This document shows, one piece after another, positions 27,201 to 39,200 of a stretch of DNA of 64,000 nucleotides. The DNA lies in contig JAGUCH010000003.1 of assembly GCA_019096065.1 (NCBI GenBank), positions 10,478,001-10,542,000 of the forward strand. The letters are read 5' to 3'. The translations under genes and the position numbers were made by a program. This stretch comes from Paracyclopina nana (lineage: Eukaryota; Arthropoda; Copepoda; Cyclopoida; Cyclopettidae). How positions within the stretch are numbered: position 1 is the first letter of the stretch; each line of letters opens with the position of its first letter. The notes below the pieces were generated by a model. The model was not told the DNA's origin. It searched no databases and was given only the letters and a program-made list of their open reading frames with translations.

Positions 27201-30200
27201 GCTGTAGCTGGTCTTTTTGCGTTGGGCGAATCATTTGACCAGCCACTATATGCAGGCCAAGTTAGAACTTGGTATTACGTCTGCTTCTGCATTAGAATGG
27301 CCTTGTTCGACAACGGGTTTTGGCAAGAACTTGATGAGAAGTACAATGCACGTCGACTTCATTGCTACACTTATGAGCTGATCGAGACAAACATGGGCCT
27401 AATTAATTGTACCTGGAATGTGCACACATTTTTTCACCTATTCGAAGTTCGAGCCATTGCAAGACTGCCAACTCTGAGCACCCTAATGTTTGAGGGCAAC
27501 TTCAGCTTCATGAAAAAGGTACTGAAGCCAAACACTACTAGTTTCCCCAAACAGGTCTTGCAAAATATGTTCCAGAACTTTGTGTTCGGTCATGAATGTG
27601 AGAACATTGTCCGCTTCAGCAACGTAACGTTCTCCAGAATTGATGACACAATTGTGTACACCTCGGATAAACAATTCTTCAAGATTGACAAGATATTGGT
27701 GGCAACGTATGAGTGCAGACGCTACAACACTGAAAGAGCTGTCATTGACCTCACTCCTAACTTGGACTGGCGAGATGTTGGCGTCGTCAAACTAGTCGAT
27801 CTCCCAAATGATGTCCACATTGTCGAAAGAAGAAAAGCCATCGGGAAGGGAGTAATTGATGGTCAATACTTAATTGCTGTACCATTTGACACGTTCTTTA
27901 CTTAATTGACATGTCCATTTCATGCCACTTAACAGGAAAATTTTCCCTGGATATGTTTCATTTAATAATTGACTACTTATGTTTATGCAAGAGTCCAATC
28001 TAAGTCTGATACAAATAATAATTGATAAAGAACGAAATAAATTTGTCCAGAATGAACGAATTCAAAGAAATTAATGCATTCCTAATTGATTCATTAAGGA
28101 ACAAGAGCTTCACTTTGAAAATTCGGCATTGCAAATTGTAATCGCTATAAAGTACGTACTTCGCAGTTTTCGATGGGCCAATTTCGCAGTTCACATAAGA
28201 TTGTAAATGATGAAACGCATCTTTTCAATGAGAACTGAACACAGCATAGGCTTTATTGATCTCACAAGAAAATGTTCTATTCCACATGCTTGAACTGCAA
28301 AGGAATCTTATCTTCGCTTATTTAAGATTTCCAAATGAAAACTTGAAGGTACTTTCAAATGGCTGGAATGATCTTGCGAGATATCAACTACAGACACCGT
28401 CAGGTTCTCTATGGGAATCTGAATTTACGAGAACTCAGAAGTGTCTGACGAAAACTCAACCTAGACAAAAAAAAAAAAAAGGTAGTGGGGATCTGCTTTG
28501 GCGAAAAAAAGCCTCTTGGCTCGAGCTAAAATTGAGCCACGCAGCCAACGAAAATGGAGATTCATTAGGCAGCTCGCAATAGCAGCAAAACAAAAGTTTT
28601 CCTTTTTCCAATCGCAATCACAGACAGTCGAGTTTTTTTCTCCTCTTTTGCTTAACTTGGCACACAGAGATTGGCAAAAGTTCGCCTTGCTTATCGCGCG
28701 TGGCTCTGGCTCGCGCGCGCGCGCGCGCGTGAGAGAAGATGCCAATTTGGGTGTAATTTATTGCAGCTTGCACACAAAATTCCGCTGCTGCTGCTGCAAG
28801 TTACTGCAAGTTACTGCCATTTTTGCAGATTTGCAGTGCTGTGCTCGGGCCACTTTTCCATGCATTGCTCCCTTTTCATAAAGCAAAACTGGCTTTTAAG
28901 GCCTATTTGCTATTGTTGGACCTGCTGAGCATTCTTCAAACTTTCTGGACTTTTTGAGGCTTTTTGAACCTACCACAGTGGGGTCATCTCTATGCGAAAA
29001 GTGGCGTTTAGCGGCAAAGTGAAATATTCAAGTACTTAATGCCGTAGGCCTTTCAAACAGAGATTTAAGGCCTAGTTTTCAAATTTTTTGGCTTGAATTG
29101 ATGATTTTTCATAGAAAAGTGCATTGTAAACGGTTTTGTCAGCTATTACTGAGTTTGTTATTGTTTTGAAAATTCAAAAAGGGCTGCTGAAGTCGGCAAA
29201 ATGGGCTCAGTGAAAACTGTGATATCTCAAAATGGCGCCAAAATGCGCAAATAAAACTTTGTCACAATGATTTCAGGTAATGAATTGATTGTTTCATGCA
29301 AAAATTGTTGAGAACTTTTGAGGGCTAACGAGCAAATTAATATTTGAAAATGATCAAAAATAGCTTAACTTCAGGATCCCCTTTTCGCGGAAAATTTGAG
29401 CGAATCGCAAATTTCCGTTAATAGTTATCATAATTTGTAATGTAACCAACAATTAATTTTGATGCTACAATCATGATTGAATTGTTTTCGGCCTCGAAAT
29501 TTCCAATTTTAAACTGCCGTGTTTTGAGAGAGTTTGAATGATGCTGCCATTTCGCGAGATTTCCGAACGCCACTTTTTGCAATGGGATGACCCCACTGTG
29601 AGCTACTGGGCATTTTGCCCTACTGAGTGTTTGGAGCTATTTGGACCTACAAAATCTGCCGTCGTTGAACAACTGAAATCAAGGGGCTTACTTGGCTCAC
29701 TCTGATTGGCTTGCTTTAAAAACGGGTTAATTTAGGCCTAAAGTAAACTAAAGTTGAGCCCACGAAGCTTTTAAAAATGGTTGTAATTATCAAACAATAT
29801 GGTAAAAAGTATTCTTTTTGTCTAATAGTCTCAGGCTACTTCATGCGCACTATTTGTTTTCAAGATCAAGATGATCTATAATGTAAGGTGACCTCTTTTC
29901 ACAGCTGATCACATCTGACTATGCTATGGAAGGGCTTCTGACGAAAAAAGTAGAGCTCTATGAATCATAAGTTTTATGAAAAAGCCGTCAGATGATAGAA
30001 AACGCCTTAATTAAGCGATTTTTGAAGTAAAAATTCCGAATCTGGTAAAGCTGATTAACATGCTTCCCTTCTCCTTCTAGAGCACTAAAAATTGGCGCCA
30101 TAATCTAAATTTGAATTTCCCGGTTTTTCATTGAAGCGAGCACCACTGCACAAATGACGAAAGAACTAAAATAAGTTTGGTGAATCAATTTGAATACTTC

Positions 30201-33200
30201 CGTCTAGAATTGACTTAGTTGATGGCCCTGTACAAGAAAAAATTCTGCACAAAATCGTAGGTCCACCTCAAACTTGGAAAGAGTTAATACGAATCTGTGG
30301 CACAATGGAGCTTTGCGAGGTCTGGTTTATATTTGACAATAGACAATGCTTTTAATTCTTTCTGCTGTCTGTAGAAATAATAGGCTTGGCCAAAAAGCAG
30401 CAGCAGCAGCAGCAGCAGCCAGCTTTCTAAAAAATGTGCTTTTAAGCTTTTGCACCATAAAAAGAAGTGAAGGAGCCTGGTCTTCTGTATCTGAAATGTG
30501 CCACCACGACTGAGCTAGACCCCATTTTTTTGGCACCAACGCGAGCCAATTCTGGTCCCTCATTTAGCGCAAAGTTTCTCTTATCAGGATTTCTTGGCAG
30601 TATTCAGAGCACACACACACCGATTTTCAAGGCCATTTCAAACCTCCATTAGGGACGTGATTTTTTTCTGTATTGATACATAACCTTTTTAATAAATGGC
30701 TCATCCGCTTTTTGGCCACACAAATTTCTATGCATAGCACAAAGGAAGCAATTTTCAATGTACTACTCAAGTGTAATAGCAAGTAGACCATCATATTTAT
30801 ATTCCACCGCCTGATCACAGTGGGGCACCCACCCCCGAAAAAGCCCCATTTTCACATCATACGCAGCAGTAAACAAATGAATGATTCCAAAGCGAGCTTT
30901 GTCATATGGAGTAGATTATGGTATAAAAATGGAGATTTTTAGGCATGAAACCGCCTGTGTGATGAAGAAAATGCTGGTTTTCCAAGTAGGGTGTTGAATT
31001 ATGGCGAGAGGAAAGTTTGCTAACATGGAATATATAGCAGCAGCAAAGAAGTAGGACTCAAGTACCTAAGCAAAAGTTTTTAGCGTTGTTTGTCAGCAGC
31101 AGCCAAGCTCAACTTTGCATTTCCGTCTTCAACATTTAGCAGAGCCTTACTTTTATGCTGTATGGGGATACAATTTTGGGAGACAAATGAGCCATTAAAA
31201 TAAGAAATCTTTCGCCAAACTTTCCCAAGTGTCTTTCGTCCCCACTTTTTGAGCCTAATAAATAACTCTTCATAAAAGCATCAAAACACACTTTTGAGCT
31301 TGACGATGATGGAAAGTGTCAGCAGGCTTTTGAGAAGAGTGGTTTCAGCTCAGCAGAGTAAAATGCATTGACTTTCCTTATAACAAAATTATATACTATT
31401 TTCGCAGGAAAAAGTATCTAGAGCAGCAACAGATTCTGGTCATAGAAAATGGGAGGCCAGTTGCCAAGTTTTGTTTATCCTGGGCCTGAATGCATTTCAA
31501 GTAGTCATAGAATTTGGCCCTTTCAAAGTTGTCTTCTCTCTACTTATATTTATATATGCATGTAGTAGTCTACTGCAGACACCTTTTCATCAAAGGAGGA
31601 CAACACTTGAAAGTTTTCCCTTTTCAAACCCAGGCCACATACTCTGAAAAAATCTGCTGACATTACCTGCATTTCTACGCTTGCGAGCTGCTTCTTTTGG
31701 GCGTGGTGCTCGAATTACAGCCATTTTTGCACCTTGGCTGGGCTGTCAACAGCTACTAATTGGCCCTCATCAGCACCAGAGTCGTGTTGTCAATGTTGCA
31801 TAAAGTGGCCAGATTATCTCATAAAGAGTCAAGGCCAAAATCATATTTAAAAAGAGCAATAATTGCTCACACGTGGTCTCGCTTCAAAAACGTAAACAAA
31901 GGCGCAAAAGCTGTTGTGACCAGTGCGCGCGCGGAAAGTAAACAAAGGTCAGAAGCGTTATATATTATTTTCGCAATAAATTAAGCTGTTTTTGCGCACA
32001 ATGCATGCGAGTTGAGCTCTATGGATGGAGCAAGCTCAGCATAAAAGGATCTACTCTCAAGTTCTTTTTCACAAAAGCCGCATTTTGCAGCCTGCTGCAT
32101 ACCTATATAGTTTGAAAGAAGGGCAAGTCAAAAACAAAACATCGACTCGATTTGACATCTATTCATAGCAGTGGGTTTAAAGATGAGGCTCTTGACATTT
32201 CAGAAGAAAAACACCAAGTCCTCTTTTCTGACACAAAGCAAAAAATATGCTAGATTTTAGTATGCATCACTATGAGCTCGTGATTTTGAGCCCCAAAACA
32301 AAACACCTTGGTTCGTGGATGTGTTTTTGCTCTCAGGTAATCACAGGGTAGTAACACACACGAGGCCCACCCTATTGCTTATCAAACTCATACATATGAT
32401 GATTGATAAGTTGTGAAGGCCAACGAATTTCGCAAAATCCTCAAAAGAGCCAAAAGCTTGATGGGCGGTGGGGGTAAAAAGTAAGAGAGTAAAATTATTG
32501 CCCTGGGCTAAAAAAGAGCCATTATTTCACTGAAGCAACACCAGATGGTGGTGAATTTTTTCTTCAGGGGCTATCTGATATTCCATAAAATTCTGCTATT
32601 GCATAAAAGTCCACCTTTTAATTAAGGCGCGGCATTTAAGGATGATGCAGAAAGGCAGAAATTGATGTTATCATCGAGCCCTTTTTCCTATTTATTTGAT
32701 ACTACAAAAGTCACACTCTACTCTACTGACATTGTATAGTTCTATTGTGCTCTTCAAAAGAACCAACTCCGGCTTCTTTTGTAGGAAATGAGAAAAAGTA
32801 GCTCGCCGCTGCGGCTCGCGCCATAAAAGAAGAAATGGACGGAGAAGAAGTCAATCAAAAGTGCCCAGGAACATCTCAGTTCTTTTGTCAATAATGTGAT
32901 GGTCAGTTTTTTCCTGCTAGGGCTGACACAAAGCTGAACGAGCAGATAATTAAGATAAAACGCGTCTTGAACGGGGAACGTAAATAAAAGTCAGCTGACG
33001 CCCAAGCGTGTTGGCTGCGCGCCGTGCCGCGCCGTGACAAACACACTGTAAACAAACAGCGGTAACTCGACTGGAGCATATTATGCAGCACTGAAGTGGT
33101 CAATTGTACACTTTTACGGAAGCCGGAATTCTCTTCTTTGATAAACCGATCCCTTTGATGTCTTCCAACAACAACATTTGGCAGAGAATTTCTTTCTTTC

Positions 33201-36200
33201 CACATCTTTTCGGGTCTTACCTGAAAAGAATGAGGGAAAAATGCATCCTAATTTTCTTTGGAGGGAAGAAATTGCACAAAGTAGCAGAAGAAGTGTGAGG
33301 TCAATGAAAGTTTTGGGCTAAATGAGATTATTGGACCAACATCAGCTTCATATTTGGCACAACAAAGAGCTCAATCAATGGATCCATGTAGGGAATATAA
33401 AACGCGATTTCGTGCCACAGTGTGAGATTTTCCAAAGGAGTGTTTGGACTTTTTGTGGGCCACAGGCCACAATGTGGCCAAAGGTGACCACAGAGAGACA
33501 AAACCACCAAGATAAAAGAATCTTTGCGGCCATAATGTTAAGAGGTACTTTTATCTCTTATTGCTCTATCAATTTGATGCTTGCCAATCCAGGTGAGAGA
33601 AGGACTTTTTACACTGTGCTCATTCAAGAAGAGTCCATAAAAAAACAGGGCGTTGTGTTCACAACTCAGAATGACCCAAAAGGTGTAATGCAAAATACTC
33701 AGGCTGAGCAAAAAACTAATGGAACAGAAGATAACTAACGCGACAACAGTTGCATTTTGGCGGGCAAAAACGTAAACAACAACAGCTGTCAACTCCAACA
33801 AAAATAGAGAGGAGCAACTGGAATTTTGGGGGGCTTTGATTTACGCAGCAAAAATGTACGTCTGTCATTAAAATGCCATTTTCTTTTTCCAGGTGCACCA
33901 CTGTGCACACTGGTCTGGAAAAACTGTTTTTCTAGATCTTTTTATGTATGGCTCGCGGTACTGATGGTGATCTGTAAAAGGAAGGGTGGAGATGCAAATT
34001 GAATGTCGAGAAAAGACACCTTTTATGGGAAGCTGACATGCATATCATCATCGACACCTTTTTTTTCTACGACTGGTGGTGATAATAATTTCTTCATGAA
34101 AATAACTAATTTATGCATGGCAAAATAGCAAAAATGATTGTTTATTAGTGTAAAATGAAATGAGTGAAAGGTGATTAATAAACCTGAGCACCCCCACTGT
34201 GCAGCATTTCCCCTATATATACTACACCATAGGTGAATTGCAATTAAATACAAATCAAGTGAGGTGGAAAAAAGAAGCTGTTTTTTTCTTTCTCAAGTGA
34301 TTTGCATTATGTTGCTGCTTTTGACTTGTCAGCCTGAAATGACTTCCTGTATGGTTACTCGAAATCCACAGGTCGTGGGTAAAGTTCACCTCTTTATTAA
34401 GCAGCTTTGGAGCAGTGCTATATCCAGGCTTGCTAAATTGCCTTGAAAAAGATGGGAAAAGTTCTCTGGAACGATTGACAGCCACCTCATTTGGGGGTGC
34501 TCACGACCAGTAGACCCATGCTTCTTAAAAGAGCCCCAGATGAATAATGATGCCATTTTGTTCACTGCTTGCTTCAATCCATGGGAGGCTAAAACTTTTG
34601 AGAGGCAGTGAATCTTGGTGTTAACAATGGATCTGCCAATAATCAAATTCAAAGGATCATCAAACAATGGCACATGGCTTTATAGTGACAAATATAGGAG
34701 TAGCATATTTTAATGAGCTCTTGCCATATTCTCATTTCAAGAGGAAGCTTAAAATTGGCTATCAGCCTGGCATATGAATTAATAGTGCATAATTAAAAAG
34801 GGGTCCCCCCTCCTATAGCTTCCCAGATTTTCATCAAGCCTAATTTAAAAACTACGGTGTTCATCACCTGCAGAATCTTGATATAAGGAAAGATTTCACT
34901 TTGAAAACAAAATTATTTTTTGCTTTCTTTAAATAGCTGTCCCAAGTTGATTTGTCTATCCTAGGCCAAACAAAAAAGATGGAGGTGAGTATTAAGATTT
35001 CTTGTGCAAAAAGAGGACCAATACTTGGCCCCCACTTTCTTCATGGCAGTGATGGCCTCCAATAAATCCAAGATGACTTCCACTCACTCTTTGTCTCTAA
35101 AAGCCTTGGAGTTGCATTAGGGCTCAAAAATAGCCAGCCACAAAATTGACACTGGCATGACTCTTCAAATACTGTAATAATGGTTACAATAGGGCAACCC
35201 CACCCAAAGAGGAGCCAAAGAGGAGATTTCTCTGGGATCATTTGGAGCTGATGAGAGGCTTCTTTTGGGGTCCAAATCAAACCATGGCTTCCTGGCTTTT
35301 GATCAGAAATAAAATGCTAATTATTTCCTCATTTCATCATCATCATCAACATATCTCACCATGATCAAGTAGAAAGTGCGAAAATTGAATTCAATGATGA
35401 TGATTTCCATGAAGAGGCAAGATGATGATGATGATGATCTATCTGGGGCTTAAAATATAGCAGAAGCCAAAATATGAGCTCAAAAGTGAAACTTTTCTCA
35501 CCAACTGAAAGTTGACCTAGGCTGAATGCAAATTGTCATTACTAAGCTTAGACCAAGGCCAAGAGGAGCCATTTTGCAACTGTTAAAGACCACCCTAATT
35601 GTTGTAGAGTACCCAATCTGTAACTTGGCTGCTTATAATTAGTGAAAATTGTTAATGTACTGCAAACTTGCTCCTTTGCAGGCCTACTGAAGAAAACTGA
35701 AGGCTGGAGCAAGAAAAATGCATTTTAAGCAAAAAAGGGCAAGTTTTAGCTAGGGCACAAATATGGTTTTCTCTCCTGCTTGCTTGCAATAATGTCACTT
35801 AGACACATTATTGGCGATTTTTCAAAGCCTTCCCCTCTGCACGATTTGTCCTTCACGACGAAGAACGAGCCTCCTTCAAAATGGCAAAATGAATAGAATT
35901 AATGCATTACGATTTGCACAGTGACATATCTAGTTAAATGCTTAAAAATGCCAATTGTGGGAATTTGCTTAATGAACGGAAAGACATCCTTTTTCCGCAT
36001 GCTTTTTTGCGGTTGAACATCACAATTTCACCTATATTTTTACACCTGCCAAAATAGCAAAACATTTCTTATATTGAAATTGAAAGAGGAGCCCGTTTCT
36101 TTGCTGCATAGGAAGTAGACGCTCAAGGCAAGAAAATTACACAGAAAACAAACGTTCTGGAAATCAATTGTGGGCAATTTGGGTGATTGCTCAGCAGAGG

Positions 36201-39200
36201 AAACTTCATTCATTTTATGATAATTTCTGCTCAGGGACACGTAGTAGCATATTTTGAATGGGGTAGGAGAGCCCAAATGAGGCTAATTTTTGGCTTTGAA
36301 TTGCCCTCTTTAGTCAGCTGATTTGGCATCATTTCGTGAACAAAATGTCAGGCATTTCATCAAGCTGCTGCTGCTTCTTTTGTGAGCTCAAGGCATTGTG
36401 TGAGCAAGATTTAGCAGAGGATTTTAATTTCAATTGAATTTTCACCCTGCTACACTATGCACCATGCTCAGATTGTGTAACGACCTTTTATTATATTAGT
36501 AATGTGAGAGGAGATCTTCTCTCTCATCTTCAGCTTGTTCATGGTTTGCAGTTATTGTTTAGTTGTGGGGAGCCTAAAGAATTTATTACCCTCGAACTCT
36601 ATGGGAATTGTTACATCACACACTGGGAAAATTCCACCACAACATTTTCCTGTTGCCATAAAAAAGGCTAGGTAGCAGCAGCATTTTGCACTGGGAGCCC
36701 TCTCAGTGCATAAAAGACAGGAAATGTACTGACCCTCAAACTACTTGAGAAATTACTCCACTTTTAGCTGCTGCAAAGATCATGGGAATTCAGCCTCAAG
36801 GGGCAGGACGTGGTGCATTATCCAAAGAAGAAGAAGTGACATTGACAATGATTCACTTCCAAGTCAACTTTTGCATATGTACTTGATTGGCATTTTACTG
36901 AAGGAGATTCTTCACAATGCCAAAATGTCCTCATCAATCTGGAGCATCTTTTGGGACGCTGCACTATATACTACACACATATGTGGATAGATTGCCAGGG
37001 ATAAAAGTAAACAAAACTTCTCTTTTCAATTTAGGACATTAAGCAGTGTCCTGAAAAAGTTGTGGCTTTACTTTTAATGGACATGGATGAGAATGTGAAA
37101 CAAATAGGATCATTATGTCCTGAATTTTGTGTGCACAATTGCTTTTACAATGGGGAAACTACCCTTCTTCATTTCTTCACAGTCTTGACTTGCTAATCAC
37201 ATTTGATGAAGTTCTATGGACAATGAACGAGCCCTGCAGCTAGGTTACCTAGCTAGGTGGTTAGGTTAGGTTTTCCCCTCTCGAGTTCCCACAAAATCGC
37301 GTTAACGATCGCATTTCGGCATACAGATGACATCGTCCTTGCCAATAACAGTTGGAAATCCTCAAAAATGACGCCTTTTCCAATCCATGTTAAAAGTGTG
37401 CGCGTTAACTCAAAAAAGAACAGGCCACTCAGCTTGCTTCCGTTTTGGATAGCGCAATAATAAATTGGGGGCTACCAGATACGGCTATTTTCCCCCTAAA
37501 TTTCCACCAAATGCAGCATTCCCTATAGCTTGAGATTATGAAGGCCGAATGGGTCTTGCTTGACGCGACCTAGTTTTAGTCTACCGCAACCAGCTCGCGC
37601 CTTCAAATGAATCTATCAACTTAATTATGAATTTTCAGCCTTGAAATGTAAATGGAAGAAGACATAACCGCAGCAGTTTAGCATACACCAATCATTCTTT
37701 CCGGGAAACCTTTTTTCGCCTTTTTTTGCATCATTTGCCAGCGCAATCTTCATGAATGTGAAGCCATAAATAAAGGCTGTGTTGTGACCTCACGCAGTAA
37801 TAAAAAGTGTGCCGAATTCGATATGAAAAAAGATGGCATTTTATGGGCCATATCAGCCGTAGTGGAAAATTATAAAGCTGTTAAAAATCGATCCCATTGA
37901 AGCGAGGAGGGACACATTTTGTGCAGAAAATGGCTGTGAATTATGGGAAAGGAACCGGATCAAAAACCGATTCTGGGATGGCAGAAGGCCGAGAAAAAAC
38001 CCACTGCCATACTTCTTCATACTAAAGAGCCTTCATGGCATGAATACTTGAATATTTGGCTTGAAAAAGTGGTAAAATATTTAAGTAGGGGGTCAAATTA
38101 GGCATTCCTTTTTTAGAAGAGAAAAAGATAGGAAAAGCTGGGGACTCTCTTTAAGTGCATAGAGTGTCTCTAGGTGGTGGAAAAATCCTCATATTCCATC
38201 GAGAGCTGCTCCTCTCATGATTTAGTAGGTTGAACAGCTGAGACAAAGGTTATATGAAAATTCAGCTGCTGAAGCAAAATAAATGGCCTTGCAGATGCTC
38301 AAGTCACATCCTTTTGGGCTAATGGTCATCCTTTAATCCCTTTCATGTCTAGGGTTTTAAAGCTACAACTTTTTTATTCTAACCAGCTAGCTAACATGCT
38401 TGGCCAGGAATTGGAAGGAGAAGCTATACTAGCATATTAATCTGGTGCAAGGGGAAAATAGGCCACAAATGAATTTGGATGTGGGGAAAATTGAATTTTA
38501 CCTTCAAAGGCATAATTCATGTTGGGATCTACCCATTTTTAATGGGAGCTGGCGAAAAATTGGGCCCAGTGTGCTTAGCAGAGCATAAGAACTTCTTGGG
38601 CTTTGAAACTTGTCTTAGCACGCCTTGATGGGGAAACTTTGTCGATTCCGAATTGTTTCAGAACTTTACTAGTACAGTACTGGTATCTTGTATAATGGCT
38701 TTGGCAATGCTTTCAAAAGATATATACGTAAAGAAGGCTGGAAATGCAAAAAAGTCCATTAATGCCATGTTTACCTATTTAGAAAGTAAATTGTATTTTA
38801 ACTGTACTTTTTAGACACTTTTGAGCATTGAATGTCAAAATTTGGAGATGGTCTATTTTTGACATTGACAATGAGATGGAATTTCATCAAGTTTGCAGAT
38901 GAACGAGGCATAAAAGCGTTTGCTGTCAGTGCGATTTCAGCAAGTTGCAATAAACAGGATAATGGTACATATAATAATGTAGATGTGGAAAGCAAGAAAA
39001 AAATCTTCCTTTTCTCGCACTCATGGTCATGGACAAAGATATCATTACGCGATATTACACCCACCTTGGTCCCCCATTGTATCCTAGCAATGAGACTATA
39101 ATAAAGTATCCTGCTTTGTACAACTATCTTCAGTGCAATGAGAAAAAATAGCCTGGATCGACTCGCCTTGTAATTAGGTATATTTATCATGATGCATCAT

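Larger units (their letters stand above)
20810..28493. mobile_element. CACTA-like DNA transposon with two divergent genes
   Basis: Bounded by GATCCCCACTACC (20810-20822) and its exact complement (28481-28493). Subterminal CGTCAGAC is also inverted at both ends. Inside are a DDE-type transposase gene (plus) and a nine-exon gene (minus) in head-to-head order, both with intact frames. No direct target duplication adjoins these ends. Superfamily is inferred from the CACTA in the repeat and from the transposase motifs. It sits within intron 1 of the Ig receptor. Confidence 0.85.

Noticed and set aside
32833..32860. TGGACGGAGAA resembling the miR-184 seed region
   Set aside because: The match stops after 11 bases and I see no hairpin.
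33322..33738. 138-codon plus-strand open frame
   Set aside because: Composition is not protein-like and no known motif is seen.
30814..34200. CACAGTGGGG at 30.8 kb and an inverted CCCCACTGTG at 34.2 kb as ends of a 3.4-kb element
   Set aside because: Similarity ends after the first bases and no flank duplication is seen.
37259..37274. TTAGG repeats, possible interstitial telomere
   Set aside because: Only about two units, within chance expectation.
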